Positions 1 through 9,634 of a stretch of 50,699 nucleotides of DNA are shown here, in pieces; the first letter of the stretch is position 1, and the number at the start of each line of letters is the position of its first letter. The stretch spans positions 105,049 to 155,747 of the forward strand of contig JADMXW010000014.1 in NCBI GenBank assembly GCA_015548865.1. The letters are read 5' to 3'. The stretch is from Serratia marcescens (lineage in GTDB: Bacteria > Pseudomonadota > Gammaproteobacteria > Enterobacterales > Enterobacteriaceae). The notes below the pieces were generated by a model, which saw nothing but the letters and a program-made list of their open reading frames with translations, had not been told where the DNA came from and did no database searches. The translations under genes and the position numbers were made by a program.

Positions 1-76
1 GGTGGCTACGACGGGAATCGAACCTGTGACCCCAGCATTATGAGTGCTGTGCTCTAACCAGCTGAGCTACGTAGCC
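1..76 (-). tRNA. tRNA-Met (CAT), elongator
   Basis: Read leftwards, the sequence folds as a complete cloverleaf. The acceptor stem starts GGCTACG at 76 and pairs near 1-9, the D-arm is GCTC/GAGC, the anticodon CAT is at 40-42, and the T-arm carries GGTTCGA. The last A of the 3' CCA would lie one base outside the window. It matches the E. coli metT/metU type (elongator, not initiator). In E. coli a tRNA operon starting with metT lies next to asnB in this orientation, so more tRNA genes may follow to the left. Confidence 0.95.
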
Positions 77-114
77 ATCTTTTCCGCGTCACCTTCATCG
101 GCGTTGCGGGGCGC

Positions 115-143
115 ATTATGCGTAGTTGGCCCAATCGCGTCAA
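115..143 (-). promoter_or_regulatory. Promoter of the tRNA-Met gene
   Basis: On the minus strand a -35 box TTGACG (138-143) and a -10 box CATAAT (115-120) are separated by exactly 17 bp. A GC-rich discriminator GCGCCCCGC follows (about 106-114). That discriminator is typical of stable-RNA promoters under stringent control. The start point would lie roughly 30 bases before the mature tRNA. Confidence 0.8.
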
Positions 144-245
144 CACATTTTTTCCCGAAAAACGCCTGTGACGGTTCGTTTGTTTGGGTTGTGAACAGTA
201 TGATGATAAAAGCGACAAAAAAATACGTTTTCTTTAGATAATAGG

Positions 246-276
246 AAAAAACGGGCTCACAAAAAGCCCGTTTTTA
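246..276 (-). terminator. Terminator after asnB (probably bidirectional)
   Basis: The arms ACGGGCT (251-257) and AGCCCGT (265-271) form a 7-bp GC-rich stem. An A-run on the left and a T-run on the right allow termination in both directions. It lies about 30 bases past the asnB stop codon. Confidence 0.85.
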
Positions 277-306
277 TCATAAGACAATGTTCTGTAACGA
301 CTGCTA

Positions 307-1968
307 TCAGTAGGCAGATTGGTGAACGCCAACTGCGCGGCCTGAAGGGTCGTCCATCTTTTTGAAAGACTCATCCCACTCGATTGCTTTTGCTGAAGAG
401 CAAGCTACTGAGGGGCCGCCAGGTACACATTCTGCTGCACTCGGTACGGGGAACAGCTCTTCGAAGATTTCACGGTACAAGTAGCCTTCTTTCGATGTCG
501 GCGTGTTGTACGGGAAGCGGAAATGCGCCGTTTCCAATTGTTGGTCAGAAATCTGTTTTGCTGCAACTTCTTTGAGCGTGTCGATCCAGCTATACCCTAC
601 GCCATCAGAGAATTGCTCTTTCTGACGCCATGCGACGCTGTGTGGCAAATAGGATTCAAAACATTCGCGCAGAATGTGTTTCTCCATTTTGCCGTTGCCG
701 CACATTTTGTCTTTAGGGTTAATGCGCATGGCAACATCCAGGAATTTTTTATCCAGGAAGGGCACTCGCGCTTCCACGCCCCAGGCTGACATCGCTTTGT
801 TGGCGCGTGCGCAATCGTATTGATGCAGGGCGAGCAATTTACGTACGGTTTCTTCGTGCAGCTCTTTCGCGTTAGGCGCTTTGTGGAAGTACAGATAGCC
901 GCCAAACACTTCATCAGAGCCTTCACCTGACAGCACCATTTTGATGCCCATTGCTTTGATTTTTCGTGACATCAGATACATCGGTGTAGATGCACGAATG
1001 GTGGTTACATCGTAGGTCTCAATGTGATAAATCACATCGCGGATGGCATCCAAGCCTTCTTGTACGGTGAAGTGGATTTCATGGTGCACTGTACCTAAAT
1101 GGTTTGCGACTTCCTGCGCAGCTTTCAGGTCCGGAGCACCTTCCAGGCCGACGGCAAAAGAGTGCAATTGCGGCCACCAGGCTTCACTGCGCTCGTCATC
1201 TTCCACGCGACGAGCTGCAAATTTCTTGGTGATCGCAGAAATAACGGAAGAATCCAGACCGCCAGAAAGCAGTACGCCGTAAGGCACATCAGACATCAGG
1301 TGGCTCTTAACCGATTCTTCCAGCGCTTCACGCAGCGCTTCTTTGTCGGTAACGTTATCTTTTACGTTATCGTATTCGAACCAGTCACGGCGGTAGTATT
1401 CACGAATTTCGCCGTCTTTGCTCCACAGGTAGCTGCCTGCCGGGAACTCCTTGATAGTACGGCAAACAGGCACCAGCGCTTTCATCTCAGAGGCAACATA
1501 GAAGTTGCCAAATTCATCATGACCCATATAAAGCGGGATGATGCCCAAATGGTCACGGCCAATAAGATAGGCGTCTTTTTCGCTGTCATAGAGCGCAAAG
1601 GCAAACATACCACGCAGATCGTCTAAAAATTCCGGACCTTTTTCCTGGTACAACGCCAGAATAACTTCGCAGTCGGAACCTGTCTGGAAAGCATAACGGT
1701 CACCATACTGTTGACGTAATGCCTGATGGTTATAGATTTCACCGTTGACAGCCAGAATATGGGTGTGCGCCTGATTGTAGAGCGGTTGAGCACCCGTATT
1801 GACGTCAACGATGGACAGACGTTCGTGGGCCAAAATCGCTTTTTCATTGGCATAAATACCAGACCAGTCCGGGCCGCGGTGGCGCATCAGTCGAGACAAC
1901 TCCAACGCTTTTTTACGCAATTCAACCGGATCGGTTTTGATATCCAGCACACCAAAAATAGAACACAT
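307..1968 (-). CDS. asnB: Asparagine synthase B (glutamine-hydrolysing)
   Basis: The enzyme makes asparagine from aspartate, ATP and glutamine in the cytosol. The 553-residue product has nearly the length of E. coli AsnB (554). It begins MCSIFG, so Cys2 is free to act as the N-terminal nucleophile of the class II glutaminase domain (about residues 1-200). The synthetase half carries the PP-loop motif SGGLDSS near residue 235. The ATG at 1968 is preceded by AGGGAG at a good distance. It lies beside nagC and a tRNA-Met gene, as in E. coli, but with no nagD in between. Conserved throughout with no sign of damage. Confidence 0.97.
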   Translation of the reverse strand: MCSIFGVLDIKTDPVELRKKALELSRLMRHRGPDWSGIYANEKAILAHERLSIVDVNTGAQPLYNQAHTHILAVNGEIYNHQALRQQYGDRYAFQTGSDCEVILALYQEKGPEFLDDLRGMFAFALYDSEKDAYLIGRDHLGIIPLYMGHDEFGNFYVASEMKALVPVCRTIKEFPAGSYLWSKDGEIREYYRRDWFEYDNVKDNVTDKEALREALEESVKSHLMSDVPYGVLLSGGLDSSVISAITKKFAARRVEDDERSEAWWPQLHSFAVGLEGAPDLKAAQEVANHLGTVHHEIHFTVQEGLDAIRDVIYHIETYDVTTIRASTPMYLMSRKIKAMGIKMVLSGEGSDEVFGGYLYFHKAPNAKELHEETVRKLLALHQYDCARANKAMSAWGVEARVPFLDKKFLDVAMRINPKDKMCGNGKMEKHILRECFESYLPHSVAWRQKEQFSDGVGYSWIDTLKEVAAKQISDQQLETAHFRFPYNTPTSKEGYLYREIFEELFPVPSAAECVPGGPSVACSSAKAIEWDESFKKMDDPSGRAVGVHQSAY

Positions 1969-2127
1969 AAAGAACTCCCTCTAGTTCACCTGTCTGTAGT
2001 GAAATAACACGATTATTGCGTCAGCGCCCTTGAGTGGAACATTACCACAATGGTTTGGGGTGCTGTTTGCTGTATCAATGCCAATGATTTAGCACCAGAA
2101 TGCCACTTGAATTCAATATCATTTAAT

Positions 2128-2173
2128 GAAAAAAGCCTTTGACATGTGTTTTGTTCAATGCGAAAGGCTTTTT
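2128..2173 (-). terminator. Putative terminator after nagC
   Basis: Arms AAAAGCCTTT (2131-2140) and AAAGGCTTTT (2163-2172) can pair around a loop of about 22 bases and end in a T-run on the minus strand. It lies about 75 bases past the nagC stop and before asnB. The large loop makes it a weaker call than the other terminators here. Confidence 0.6.
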
Positions 2174-2247
2174 AATGGAAAAATGATAATTGATGTCGTG
2201 ATTGAGAGCGCATTTTTGCGGATTGCTCAATCCAGTATGGGGCGCGA

Positions 2248-3471
2248 TCAGGCGGGGTCCAGCAAATGCTGTAAGAGCACACCGTTAAGCATGGCGCGTT
2301 TTACTAATGCAAATGCCCCGATGGGCGAAAGATGGTTTAACGTGGATACCTCAATGGGCAAGTGCTGGCGAAACTCTTTTAACACCTGGGTGTTTACGCA
2401 GCGTTGAATGGCGGGCAGCAAGATTTTCTCCGCATCCGTAATTTCACCGGCGATCACAACCTTTTGCGGATTAAACAAGTTGATGGCGATGGCAATCGCT
2501 TTGCCTAAATATTTGCCTGCATGTTCGAGCACATCTTGCGCCAGAGTATCACCACGGTTAGCTGCTTTGCAGATGGCCGTAATGGTACACTCTTCTGGCG
2601 TCAGCTTGCTGTTAAATCCTTGTGCCAAAAGGTGAGCGACCCGTTGTTCAATCGCGCCGTTGGAAACGACTGTTTCTAAGCAGCCAAAGTTGCCGCAATG
2701 ACAGCGTTCACCGAGCGGGTCGATTTGAATATGCCCGATTTCACCCACGTTGCCGTTACTTCCGAGAAATATTTGCCCGTTGACTAAGATGCCCGCACCT
2801 GTGCCGCGGTGGACACGGATCAGAATAGAATCTGGGTAATCGTGAGTGGCACCAAAATAGTGTTCGGCTAACGCCAGGCTACGAATATCATGGCCCACGA
2901 AACAAGTGACTTTAAACCGCTGTTGTAACCGTTGCACCAGCGGCCAGTTATCAACGCTGATGTGTGGCATATAATGCACGACCCCCGCAGAGGGATTAAC
3001 GAGCCCCGGCAGCACGACAGAAATGGCAATCAGTTCCCGAATTCGGCGTTGATTGATGGCAATAAAATCACTGATAGCATCAAACAGCGTGGCTTCCAGT
3101 TTATCCTGCGTGTTTTCCATCAAAGGGTAGTGGGCATCACAGAGTGATTTACCCTGAAGATCGTAGAGTGCAATAGTAGCACCATGACGACCCAGACGCA
3201 CGGCAATAGCATGGAAAGGCCGTGTTTCACAAATGATGGAAATAGCGCGTCGTCCACCCGTGGAAGCCTGTTGATCAACCTCTTTTATCAACCCACGCTC
3301 CAACAACTGGCGTGTGATCTTAGTGACGCTGGCAGGGGCAAGTTGGCTAAATTCTGCAATTTGAATACGAGAAATAGGGCCCTGTTGATCAATAAGACGA
3401 TAGACAACAGCACTATTTAACTGTTTGACCAGATCAACATTCCCTATTTGTGCTTGTCCGCTTGTCGTCAT
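2248..3471 (-). CDS. nagC: NagC, ROK-family repressor of amino-sugar genes
   Basis: NagC represses the nag genes and is released by GlcNAc-6-phosphate; in E. coli it also acts at glmUS and chb. The 407-residue product (E. coli: 406) has an N-terminal winged helix-turn-helix (about 20-75, with the run SVTKITRQLLERGLIKEV) followed by a ROK sugar-kinase-like domain. The zinc motif CHCGNFGCLE near residue 260 is intact, and so is the effector-site run GEIGHIQ. The start at 3471 gives MTTSGQAQIGNVDLVKQ, in line with E. coli. It is last in nagBAC, but 421 bases with two repeats separate it from nagA, whereas the E. coli genes are nearly contiguous. Confidence 0.96.
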   Translation of the reverse strand: MTTSGQAQIGNVDLVKQLNSAVVYRLIDQQGPISRIQIAEFSQLAPASVTKITRQLLERGLIKEVDQQASTGGRRAISIICETRPFHAIAVRLGRHGATIALYDLQGKSLCDAHYPLMENTQDKLEATLFDAISDFIAINQRRIRELIAISVVLPGLVNPSAGVVHYMPHISVDNWPLVQRLQQRFKVTCFVGHDIRSLALAEHYFGATHDYPDSILIRVHRGTGAGILVNGQIFLGSNGNVGEIGHIQIDPLGERCHCGNFGCLETVVSNGAIEQRVAHLLAQGFNSKLTPEECTITAICKAANRGDTLAQDVLEHAGKYLGKAIAIAINLFNPQKVVIAGEITDAEKILLPAIQRCVNTQVLKEFRQHLPIEVSTLNHLSPIGAFALVKRAMLNGVLLQHLLDPA

Positions 3472-3505
3472 TCTTGAACACCCGTTTATATTTTCGGCCT
3501 CATTC

Positions 3506-3654
3506 TTAGCACCTATCCCATTATGGCTATTTTACTTGCCAACTTGACCTTGATCAGCGCTCGAAACCCTCACGCACTCCGTGTACGCTGCGGTCTCTGT
3601 ATGCTGTCTGCAGCAAAATTGACTGCCAATCACGCCTGCTGGGATGAGCTCTTA
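3506..3654. repeat. MITE-like repeat, copy 1 (about 149 bp)
   Basis: This block matches 21318-21465 over its whole length. Shared landmarks are TTAGC-CCTATCCCATTA at the left end, GCTCGAAA, ACTCCGTGTACG, TGCTGTC, and a right end TGGGAT-AG-TCTTA. The two ends are imperfect inverted repeats (CCTATCCCA against TGGGATGAG). No transposase is present. It lies between nagA and nagC, directly beside an ERIC-type element. Confidence 0.75.
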
Positions 3655-3661
3655 TATGCAG

Positions 3662-3861
3662 TATATGTCCGTCATACTTCGAGTTGCATGTACGTTGGCC
3701 GTACTCGTTATGCGGCCAATAGCCAACTTTACCTCTTACCAGGCCATCGCAAGCAGTGCTCAAATCTGCTCTCGCAGATTGGTCACCCGAATGACTTACC
3801 GAAGTAAGCTCTTCGGGATTCTCTTTGCTGCTGTCCAGCAACTCGAGTTATTTAGGGTATA
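3662..3861. repeat. ERIC-type repeat with internal insertion, copy 1 (nagA-nagC)
   Basis: The left end TATATGTCCGTCATACTTC and the right end GAGTTATTTAGGGTATA are the outer arms of ERIC elements. The central palindrome ACTTACCGAAGTAAG is recognisable. At about 200 bp it is longer than the usual 127 bp, because it carries an extra block including CAAATCTGCTCTCGCAGATT. It would form a long hairpin in the nagBAC transcript. Confidence 0.85.
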
Positions 3862-3892
3862 CTCCAGATGTCCTGCGCGCTAACGATACGTG

Positions 3893-5041
3893 TTATCGCG
3901 TATATACGCTATTGCCATTCACGAAAGTATGAAGGATGTGATACTCATCATCAAACACGGTCAGATTGGCGATTTTGCCGCTTTCAATACTGCCTAACCT
4001 ATCGTCAAGGTGCATGGCCCGCGCAGGGTAAAGGGTTGCCATGCGCAACGCTTCATCAAGCGCAATTCCGGCATACTTCACACTGTTCTTGACCGCATCG
4101 ATCATCGTCAGTGCCGAACCGCTCAGTGTGCCGTTATCGTCAACGCACAATCCATCACGGTAGTATATGGTTTTACCCGCAAAAGTGAACCTATCGATAT
4201 CAGCGCCAGCTGGGGCAGTGGCATCGGTGACTAATACCAGTTTGTCACCCTTAATGCGCTTACTGTTGCGGATATTAGCCCAATCGACGTGCATGCCGTC
4301 GGCGATGATGCCGCAATAGACCTCTGCCGCGTCGTAGATAGCACCCACCAAGCCTGGTTCACGTCCGGTGATATAGGGCATGGCATTGAACAGATGTGTG
4401 GCAAAGCGAATACCCGCAGCAAACCCGAGTTTCGCTTCTTGCCAGGTGGCATTAGAGTGCCCGGCTGAAACCACGATCCCTGCCTGCGTGAGCTGGCGGA
4501 TGATGGATGGCGCAACTTTTTCCGGTGCTAGTGTGATTTGACCAATCACATCGGCGTTGGCGCAGAGATAGTCTACTAGCGATTGGGATGGCGCACGAAT
4601 CAGGCTGGCATCGTGTGTACCCTTTTTCACCACATTCAGCCATGGGCCTTCTATATGCAGACCGAGCGCTTGATTAGTGTGTAATGCGAGATAGGCTCGC
4701 ATGGTTTCCACGGCGTGTTTAATAAACTCATCGCTGGAGGTAATCAGCGTGGGAAGAAAGCTGGTGCAGCCGGAGCGTTGATTGGCCTGCTGCATGGTTT
4801 CAAGCGTGGCAACGGAAATGGCATCAACACTGTCATTGAACTGGACGCCACCGCAGCCATTAAGCTGTAAATCGATAAAGCCGGGGGCTACAGATGCGCC
4901 ACCCATATCGTGACTGGGCAGTGTATCGGGAAGCTCTGATTGAGGACACACATATTCAATCATCCCGTCATTGATAACAATAGCGTGATCATCCAGTATT
5001 TGGTGTCCGGTATAGATACGACAATGGGTTAACGCATACAT
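3893..5041 (-). CDS. nagA: N-acetylglucosamine-6-phosphate deacetylase
   Basis: NagA removes acetate from GlcNAc-6-P to give glucosamine-6-P, the second step of GlcNAc use after PTS uptake. The 382-residue product has exactly the length of E. coli NagA. Amidohydrolase-fold landmarks are all present: [12 protein letters not shown] near 56-67, HIEGPWLN with the metal-binding Glu, SAGHSN, HLFNAMP and VTDATAPAG with the catalytic Asp. The start at 5041 lies 21 bases after the nagB stop, so the two genes form one unit. Two repeats follow the stop codon before nagC. Confidence 0.97.
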   Translation of the reverse strand: MYALTHCRIYTGHQILDDHAIVINDGMIEYVCPQSELPDTLPSHDMGGASVAPGFIDLQLNGCGGVQFNDSVDAISVATLETMQQANQRSGCTSFLPTLITSSDEFIKHAVETMRAYLALHTNQALGLHIEGPWLNVVKKGTHDASLIRAPSQSLVDYLCANADVIGQITLAPEKVAPSIIRQLTQAGIVVSAGHSNATWQEAKLGFAAGIRFATHLFNAMPYITGREPGLVGAIYDAAEVYCGIIADGMHVDWANIRNSKRIKGDKLVLVTDATAPAGADIDRFTFAGKTIYYRDGLCVDDNGTLSGSALTMIDAVKNSVKYAGIALDEALRMATLYPARAMHLDDRLGSIESGKIANLTVFDDEYHILHTFVNGNSVYTR

Positions 5042-5062
5042 CTTGAACTCCCGGCTTACAGA

Positions 5063-5863
5063 TTAAAGACTGATAATGCTTTCCGCTTCCAACTCGTGAA
5101 AGTATTTCACTGTTTTAACTTTCAATTCCATGGTGGAAGGTTCATCACAGACAATGATCGCTTTGGCATGCAGTTGCAGGCAACTGATAGTCCACATGTG
5201 GTTAACGTTTCCTTCTACGGCTGCTTGTAATGCCTGAGCTTTATTTCGGCCAGAAACCAAAATCATGACCTCTTCTGCATCAAGCAAGGTGCCGACGCCG
5301 ACGGTAAGCGCATATTTAGGAACCTGGGTCACATCACCCTCAAAGAAACGGGAGTTGGCCGTGCGGGTCTCTTCGGTCAACGTCTTGATTCGCGTACGTG
5401 AGGCCAATGATGAGGCTGGCTCATTGAACGCAATATGCCCGTCATTACCTACACCGCCCATAAACAGATGAATCTTGCCATAGGAGGCTATTTTGTCCTC
5501 GTAACGTTGACACTCGGCCACCACATCCGCAGCGTTGCCGTTCAACAGGTTAATATTTTCCTGCTGAATATCAACGTGATTGAAAAAATTCTCATACATA
5601 AACGTGTGGTAGCTTTGCGGATGAGCAGCAGGCAGACCGACATATTCATCCATATTAAACGTCACTACGTGTTTAAAACTGACCAGCCCCGCTTTGTGCA
5701 TCACAATAAGCGCTTTATACGCTTCTAATGGTGAGCTGCCTGTAGGTAAGCCCAACACAAAAGGGCGTTCAGCGCTGGGGTTAAAGGCATTGATGCGCTG
5801 CACGATGTGTCGTGCTGCCCATTTACCTACCTGTTCTGATGTTGTGACGGGAATAAGTCTCAT
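5063..5863 (-). CDS. nagB: Glucosamine-6-phosphate deaminase
   Basis: NagB converts glucosamine-6-P to fructose-6-P and ammonia, sending amino sugar into glycolysis. I chose the ATG at 5863 because it gives [15 protein letters not shown], matches E. coli and yields 266 residues, its exact length. GGAG at 5872-5875 is well spaced. The frame also stays open to an ATG at 5890, but that adds nine unrelated residues. Conserved runs include [24 protein letters not shown] (catalytic Asp) and [13 protein letters not shown]. First gene of nagBAC, divergent from the PTS gene. Confidence 0.97.
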   Translation of the reverse strand: MRLIPVTTSEQVGKWAARHIVQRINAFNPSAERPFVLGLPTGSSPLEAYKALIVMHKAGLVSFKHVVTFNMDEYVGLPAAHPQSYHTFMYENFFNHVDIQQENINLLNGNAADVVAECQRYEDKIASYGKIHLFMGGVGNDGHIAFNEPASSLASRTRIKTLTEETRTANSRFFEGDVTQVPKYALTVGVGTLLDAEEVMILVSGRNKAQALQAAVEGNVNHMWTISCLQLHAKAIIVCDEPSTMELKVKTVKYFHELEAESIISL

Positions 5864-6167
5864 ACATAAATCTCCGGATAAACGTTCCAAAACCAGCGAG
5901 CTGACTTGCTACTGTCTGGATGATAAAGATAGGTTATTAGTTAGTCTAGCTTGTTTTTTTTTATATTGAAATAAGTTGGGGTAATCGATAGGTATAATGA
6001 TTTAATATGCGGGTGTTTTGCGTGTTTTGTCACAAAATGCTAGGGTTTAATTTGCGTGGCGAATTATTTTTTTTACACTTCAAGCACAAGCCGCCTTGTA
6101 TGGGATGGCTGCTGTGAATCTGTTTAACGGGCAGTTTGATATCCCCTGGCGGGAAAGAGAGGATAAT
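5864..6167. promoter_or_regulatory. Divergent control region nagB/nagE, with a CRP-like site
   Basis: This AT-rich gap separates the nag genes and must carry both promoters. A CRP-like site TGCGT-GTTTTG-TCACA lies at 6019-6034, one half close to consensus. A TATAAT box is at 5993-5998 on the plus strand. In E. coli NagC binds both sides of this gap; AT-rich near-palindromes ending GAAATAAG (about 5955-5973) and around GAATTATTTT (6061-6070) are possible operators, but I cannot assign them firmly. Confidence 0.55.
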
Positions 6168-7664
6168 GTGAGTGTTCTTAGCTATTTGCAAAGGGTAGGT
6201 CGAGCGCTGATGGTGCCAGTGGCGACATTGCCCGCAGCGGCAATTCTCATGGGGATAGGATACTGGATCGACCCTAACGGCTGGGGCAGTGAGAGTGCTC
6301 TTGCTGCTCTGCTGATCAAATCCGGTGCAGCAATCATTGAAAATATGGGGGTGCTATTTGCGGTGGGTATCGCTTATGGCATGTCTAAAGATAAGGATGG
6401 TGCGGCTGCGCTAACAGGGTTCGTTGGTTTTCTGGTGTTGACTACGCTGTGCTCTCCTGCAGCAGTGTCTATGATCCAGCATATTCCGCTGGTGGAAGTA
6501 CCCGCGGCATTCAGCAAAATCCAAAATCAGTTTATCGGTATTCTGGTTGGTATCATTTCCGCTGAGCTTTATAACCGTTACAGCCATGTCAAACTGCCTG
6601 AGGCTTTCTCGTTCTTCAGCGGGCGCCGACTGGTGCCTATTCTGACCTCGTTCCTGATGATCGTTGTCGCCTTTATCTTGATGTATGTTTGGCCGGTCAT
6701 TTTTAGCGCATTGGTTACATTAGGTGAACATATCCAGCAGTTAGGGTCGGTCGGTGCAGGTGTGTATGCATTCTTTAACCGTTTGTTGATCCCTGTCGGA
6801 TTGCATCACGCATTAAACTCCGTATTTTGGTTTGATGTGGCGGGCATCAACGATATCCCAAACTTCCTGGGTGGACAGCAATCCATTGACGCGGGTAAGG
6901 CGGTTGTGGGGATCACTGGGCGCTATCAAGCTGGTTTTTTCCCTATCATGATGTTTGGCTTACCGGGGGCGGCTCTGGCGATTTATCACTGCGCACGACC
7001 GGAAAACAAGAGCAAGGTGGCGGGCATTATGATGGCTGCCGCATTTGCTGCCTTCTTTACCGGGATTACCGAACCACTTGAATTCTCGTTTATGTTCGTT
7101 GCGCCAGTGCTGTATGTGTTGCATGCCGTATTGACCGGGATCTCGGTGTTCATCGCAGCGAGTATGCATTGGATTGCTGGTTTTGGTTTTAGTGCCGGGC
7201 TGGTTGATATGGCGCTTTCCTCACGCAATCCGCTGGCGACCCAGTGGTACATGCTGATTCCGCAAGGATTGGTGTTCTTTGTTATTTACTACGTGACGTT
7301 CCGTTTCACTATCAAACGTTTTAACTTGCTAACGCCGGGCCGTGAGCAGTCTGTTGATGGTAGTGAAGAGGATGGTTTCACGGTGAACCAGAGTGTTGCT
7401 GAGAATAAGGTGAACGACACGACGTCTCTGGCGCGTGGTTATCTCGCGGCGCTGGGCGGTAAAGCAAATCTGGTCGGAATTGATGCCTGTATTACGCGCT
7501 TGCGGTTGAATGTGGTTGATTCCGCACAAGTGGATGAGGCGCAGGCAAAACGGTTGGGTGCGGCAGGCGTTATCCGCCTGAATAAACAGAATGTGCAAAT
7601 TGTTGTGGGGACGCAGGCGGAATCCATCGCCGTGGCCTTAAAGCAGATTCAAAACGAGCCGTAA
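6168..7664 (+). CDS. nagE: GlcNAc-specific PTS permease, EIICB only
   Basis: It takes up and phosphorylates N-acetylglucosamine. The protein has an EIIC membrane domain (about 1-375, including NRLLIPVGLHHALN, FFPIMMFGLPGAALA and GITEPLEF) and an EIIB domain with the phosphocysteine motif IDACITRLRL (Cys about 441). It stops right after EIIB and a terminator follows. The EIIA domain present in E. coli NagE (648 residues) is therefore absent, and phosphate must come from a separate EIIA, probably EIIA-Glc. I prefer the GTG at 6168 (498 residues, GAGAGG five bases upstream), where similarity begins; the frame is open to an ATG at 6096. Assignment to GlcNAc is by family and divergence from nagB. 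Confidence 0.88.
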   Translation: MSVLSYLQRVGRALMVPVATLPAAAILMGIGYWIDPNGWGSESALAALLIKSGAAIIENMGVLFAVGIAYGMSKDKDGAAALTGFVGFLVLTTLCSPAAVSMIQHIPLVEVPAAFSKIQNQFIGILVGIISAELYNRYSHVKLPEAFSFFSGRRLVPILTSFLMIVVAFILMYVWPVIFSALVTLGEHIQQLGSVGAGVYAFFNRLLIPVGLHHALNSVFWFDVAGINDIPNFLGGQQSIDAGKAVVGITGRYQAGFFPIMMFGLPGAALAIYHCARPENKSKVAGIMMAAAFAAFFTGITEPLEFSFMFVAPVLYVLHAVLTGISVFIAASMHWIAGFGFSAGLVDMALSSRNPLATQWYMLIPQGLVFFVIYYVTFRFTIKRFNLLTPGREQSVDGSEEDGFTVNQSVAENKVNDTTSLARGYLAALGGKANLVGIDACITRLRLNVVDSAQVDEAQAKRLGAAGVIRLNKQNVQIVVGTQAESIAVALKQIQNEP

Positions 7665-7686
7665 TCGTGTTGTGAGTGGTGAATTG

Positions 7687-7721
7687 TGCGGTGTGAGGTG
7701 TTTCTCACGCCGCATTTTTTT
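7687..7721 (+). terminator. Terminator after nagE
   Basis: The arms TGCGGTGTGAG (7687-7697) and CTCACGCCGCA (7704-7714) make an 11-bp stem with one G-U pair and a 6-base loop, followed by a T-run at 7715-7721. Confidence 0.92.
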
Positions 7722-7892
7722 ATCGTCGTTGGTGTCACGGGATGCACATTTTAGATTACCTCATGCGTAATCATCGGGTGTTTCGCATCTTTCTGTGTAT
7801 TTCATAAGATTTAGTGCAAGTAACAGTTGTGTCCTGTCGTAGCTTGTTGGATCATTGCAGGTTATGTGTCGTTTTGCATTGAGGAATCAAGC

Positions 7893-9551
7893 ATGAGTGA
7901 GGCCGAAGCCCGCCCAACCAATTTTATCCGCCAGATCATCGATGAAGATTTGGCGTCTGGAAAACACAGCCTAGTACATACCCGTTTTCCACCGGAACCC
8001 AATGGCTACTTGCATATCGGCCATGCGAAGTCCATTTGCCTCAATTTTGGGGTAGCGAAAGATTATAACGGCCAATGCAATCTGCGTTTTGATGACACCA
8101 ACCCGGTGAAAGAGGATATCGAGTACGTCGAATCCATCAAGCAGGATGTGCAATGGTTGGGGTTCTCCTGGAGCGGTGAGATTCGCTATTCTTCTGATTA
8201 TTTTGACCAGTTGCATCTGTATGCTGTTGAACTAATTAGCAAAGGCCTGGCCTATGTGGATGAACTGACTCCTGAACAGATTCGCGAATACCGTGGTACG
8301 TTGACATCTCCGGGTAAAAACAGCCCTTACCGCGATCGTACCGTTCAGGAAAACCTGAACCTGTTTGAGAAAATGCGCAATGGTGGGTTTGCTGAAGGTA
8401 CGGCATGTCTGCGCGCCAAGATCGATATGGCTTCACCGTTTATTGTTATGCGCGATCCGGTGTTGTATCGCATCAAGTTTGCGGAACATCATCAGACGGG
8501 TAACAAGTGGTGTATTTATCCCATGTACGATTTCACGCATTGCATTTCCGATGCGTTGGAAGGGATTACTCACTCACTGTGTACGCTGGAATTCCAGGAT
8601 AACCGTCGCTTGTATGACTGGGTGCTGGATAACATCACTATCCCTTGCCATCCACGCCAGTATGAGTTCTCGCGTTTGAATCTGGAATATACGGTGATGT
8701 CCAAACGCAAGCTGAATCAGTTGGTAACAGAGAAGGTGGTTGAAGGGTGGGACGATCCCCGTATGCCGACCATCTCCGGCTTGCGTCGTCGCGGTTATAC
8801 CGCTGCTTCTGTACGTGAGTTTTGTCGTCGTATTGGCGTGACTAAACAGGACAATAACGTTGAGATCGCCGCGCTGGAATCTTGTATTCGTGATGATTTG
8901 AATGAGAATGCGCCGCGCGCCATGGCTGTGTTGGATCCGGTAAAAGTGATTATCGAGAACTTGCCAAAAGGCCATGAAGAGTGGGTTTCCATGCCGAATC
9001 ACCCGAACCGGGCGGAAATGGGCGCGCGTCAGGTGGCCTTCAGTCGCGAGATTTATATCGATCGTGCCGATTTCCGCGAAGAGGCAAACAAGCAGTACAA
9101 ACGCTTGGTTCTCGGTAAAGAAGTGCGGTTACGCAATGCTTATGTCATCAAGGCAGAACGCGTTGAGAAAGATGCGCAGGGAGTTATCACCGCGCTGTAT
9201 TGCACCTATGACGCAGATACCTTAAGTAAGGATCCGGCTGATGGGCGTAAAGTGAAGGGCGTTATCCATTGGGTATCTGCTGCGCACGCTCTGCCCGCCG
9301 AGTTCCGCCTTTACGAGCGTCTATTCAGCGTGCCCAACCCAGGTGCTGCCGATGATTTCCTCGCAACCATTAACCCGGATTCGTTAAAAGTAGTACAAGG
9401 TTTTGTGGAATCGAGTCTGGCGAAAGCTGAAGTGGAAAAAGCGTATCAGTTCGAGCGCGAAGGATACTTTTGCGCCGATCGTCGCTATTCAAGTGAAACT
9501 CACCTGGTGTTTAACCGCACTGTAGGGCTGCGTGATACTTGGGTTGGCTGA
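7893..9551 (+). CDS. glnS: Glutaminyl-tRNA synthetase
   Basis: GlnS charges tRNA-Gln with glutamine. The ATG at 7893 gives [17 protein letters not shown] as in E. coli, follows GAGGAA at 7881-7886 and yields 552 residues (E. coli: 554). A GTG-initiated extension to 7827 is unlikely. The class I signatures are present: HIGH at residues 41-44 inside [15 protein letters not shown], and MSKRKL as the KMSKS variant near 270. The C-terminal beta-barrel anticodon-binding part ends [11 protein letters not shown]. It stands alone between two terminators, next to the nag genes as in E. coli. Confidence 0.97.
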   Translation: MSEAEARPTNFIRQIIDEDLASGKHSLVHTRFPPEPNGYLHIGHAKSICLNFGVAKDYNGQCNLRFDDTNPVKEDIEYVESIKQDVQWLGFSWSGEIRYSSDYFDQLHLYAVELISKGLAYVDELTPEQIREYRGTLTSPGKNSPYRDRTVQENLNLFEKMRNGGFAEGTACLRAKIDMASPFIVMRDPVLYRIKFAEHHQTGNKWCIYPMYDFTHCISDALEGITHSLCTLEFQDNRRLYDWVLDNITIPCHPRQYEFSRLNLEYTVMSKRKLNQLVTEKVVEGWDDPRMPTISGLRRRGYTAASVREFCRRIGVTKQDNNVEIAALESCIRDDLNENAPRAMAVLDPVKVIIENLPKGHEEWVSMPNHPNRAEMGARQVAFSREIYIDRADFREEANKQYKRLVLGKEVRLRNAYVIKAERVEKDAQGVITALYCTYDADTLSKDPADGRKVKGVIHWVSAAHALPAEFRLYERLFSVPNPGAADDFLATINPDSLKVVQGFVESSLAKAEVEKAYQFEREGYFCADRRYSSETHLVFNRTVGLRDTWVG

Positions 9552-9573
9552 TGCTGTTGTGCGATCGAGATTG

Positions 9574-9608
9574 AAAAAAACCGCCTGAATGAATGGGCGG
9601 TTTTTTTA
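9574..9608 (+). terminator. Terminator between glnS and fur (bidirectional)
   Basis: AACCGCC (9579-9585) pairs with GGCGGTT (about 9596-9602). A-run and T-run flanks let it serve the converging glnS and fur genes. Confidence 0.9.
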
Positions 9609-9634
9609 TAGTGTAAATAAGAAAAATGTCTGAC

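Noticed and set aside
1099..1626. A 175-codon plus-strand frame inside asnB
   Set aside because: Antisense shadow of asnB without a ribosome site or recognisable domain.
1969..2247. Remnant of nagD between nagC and asnB
   Set aside because: I found no HAD-phosphatase motif in any frame; the gap has only a possible terminator and the nearby leader.
3554..3841. A 95-codon minus-strand frame between nagA and nagC
   Set aside because: It runs across both repeats; its apparent coding is repeat sequence.
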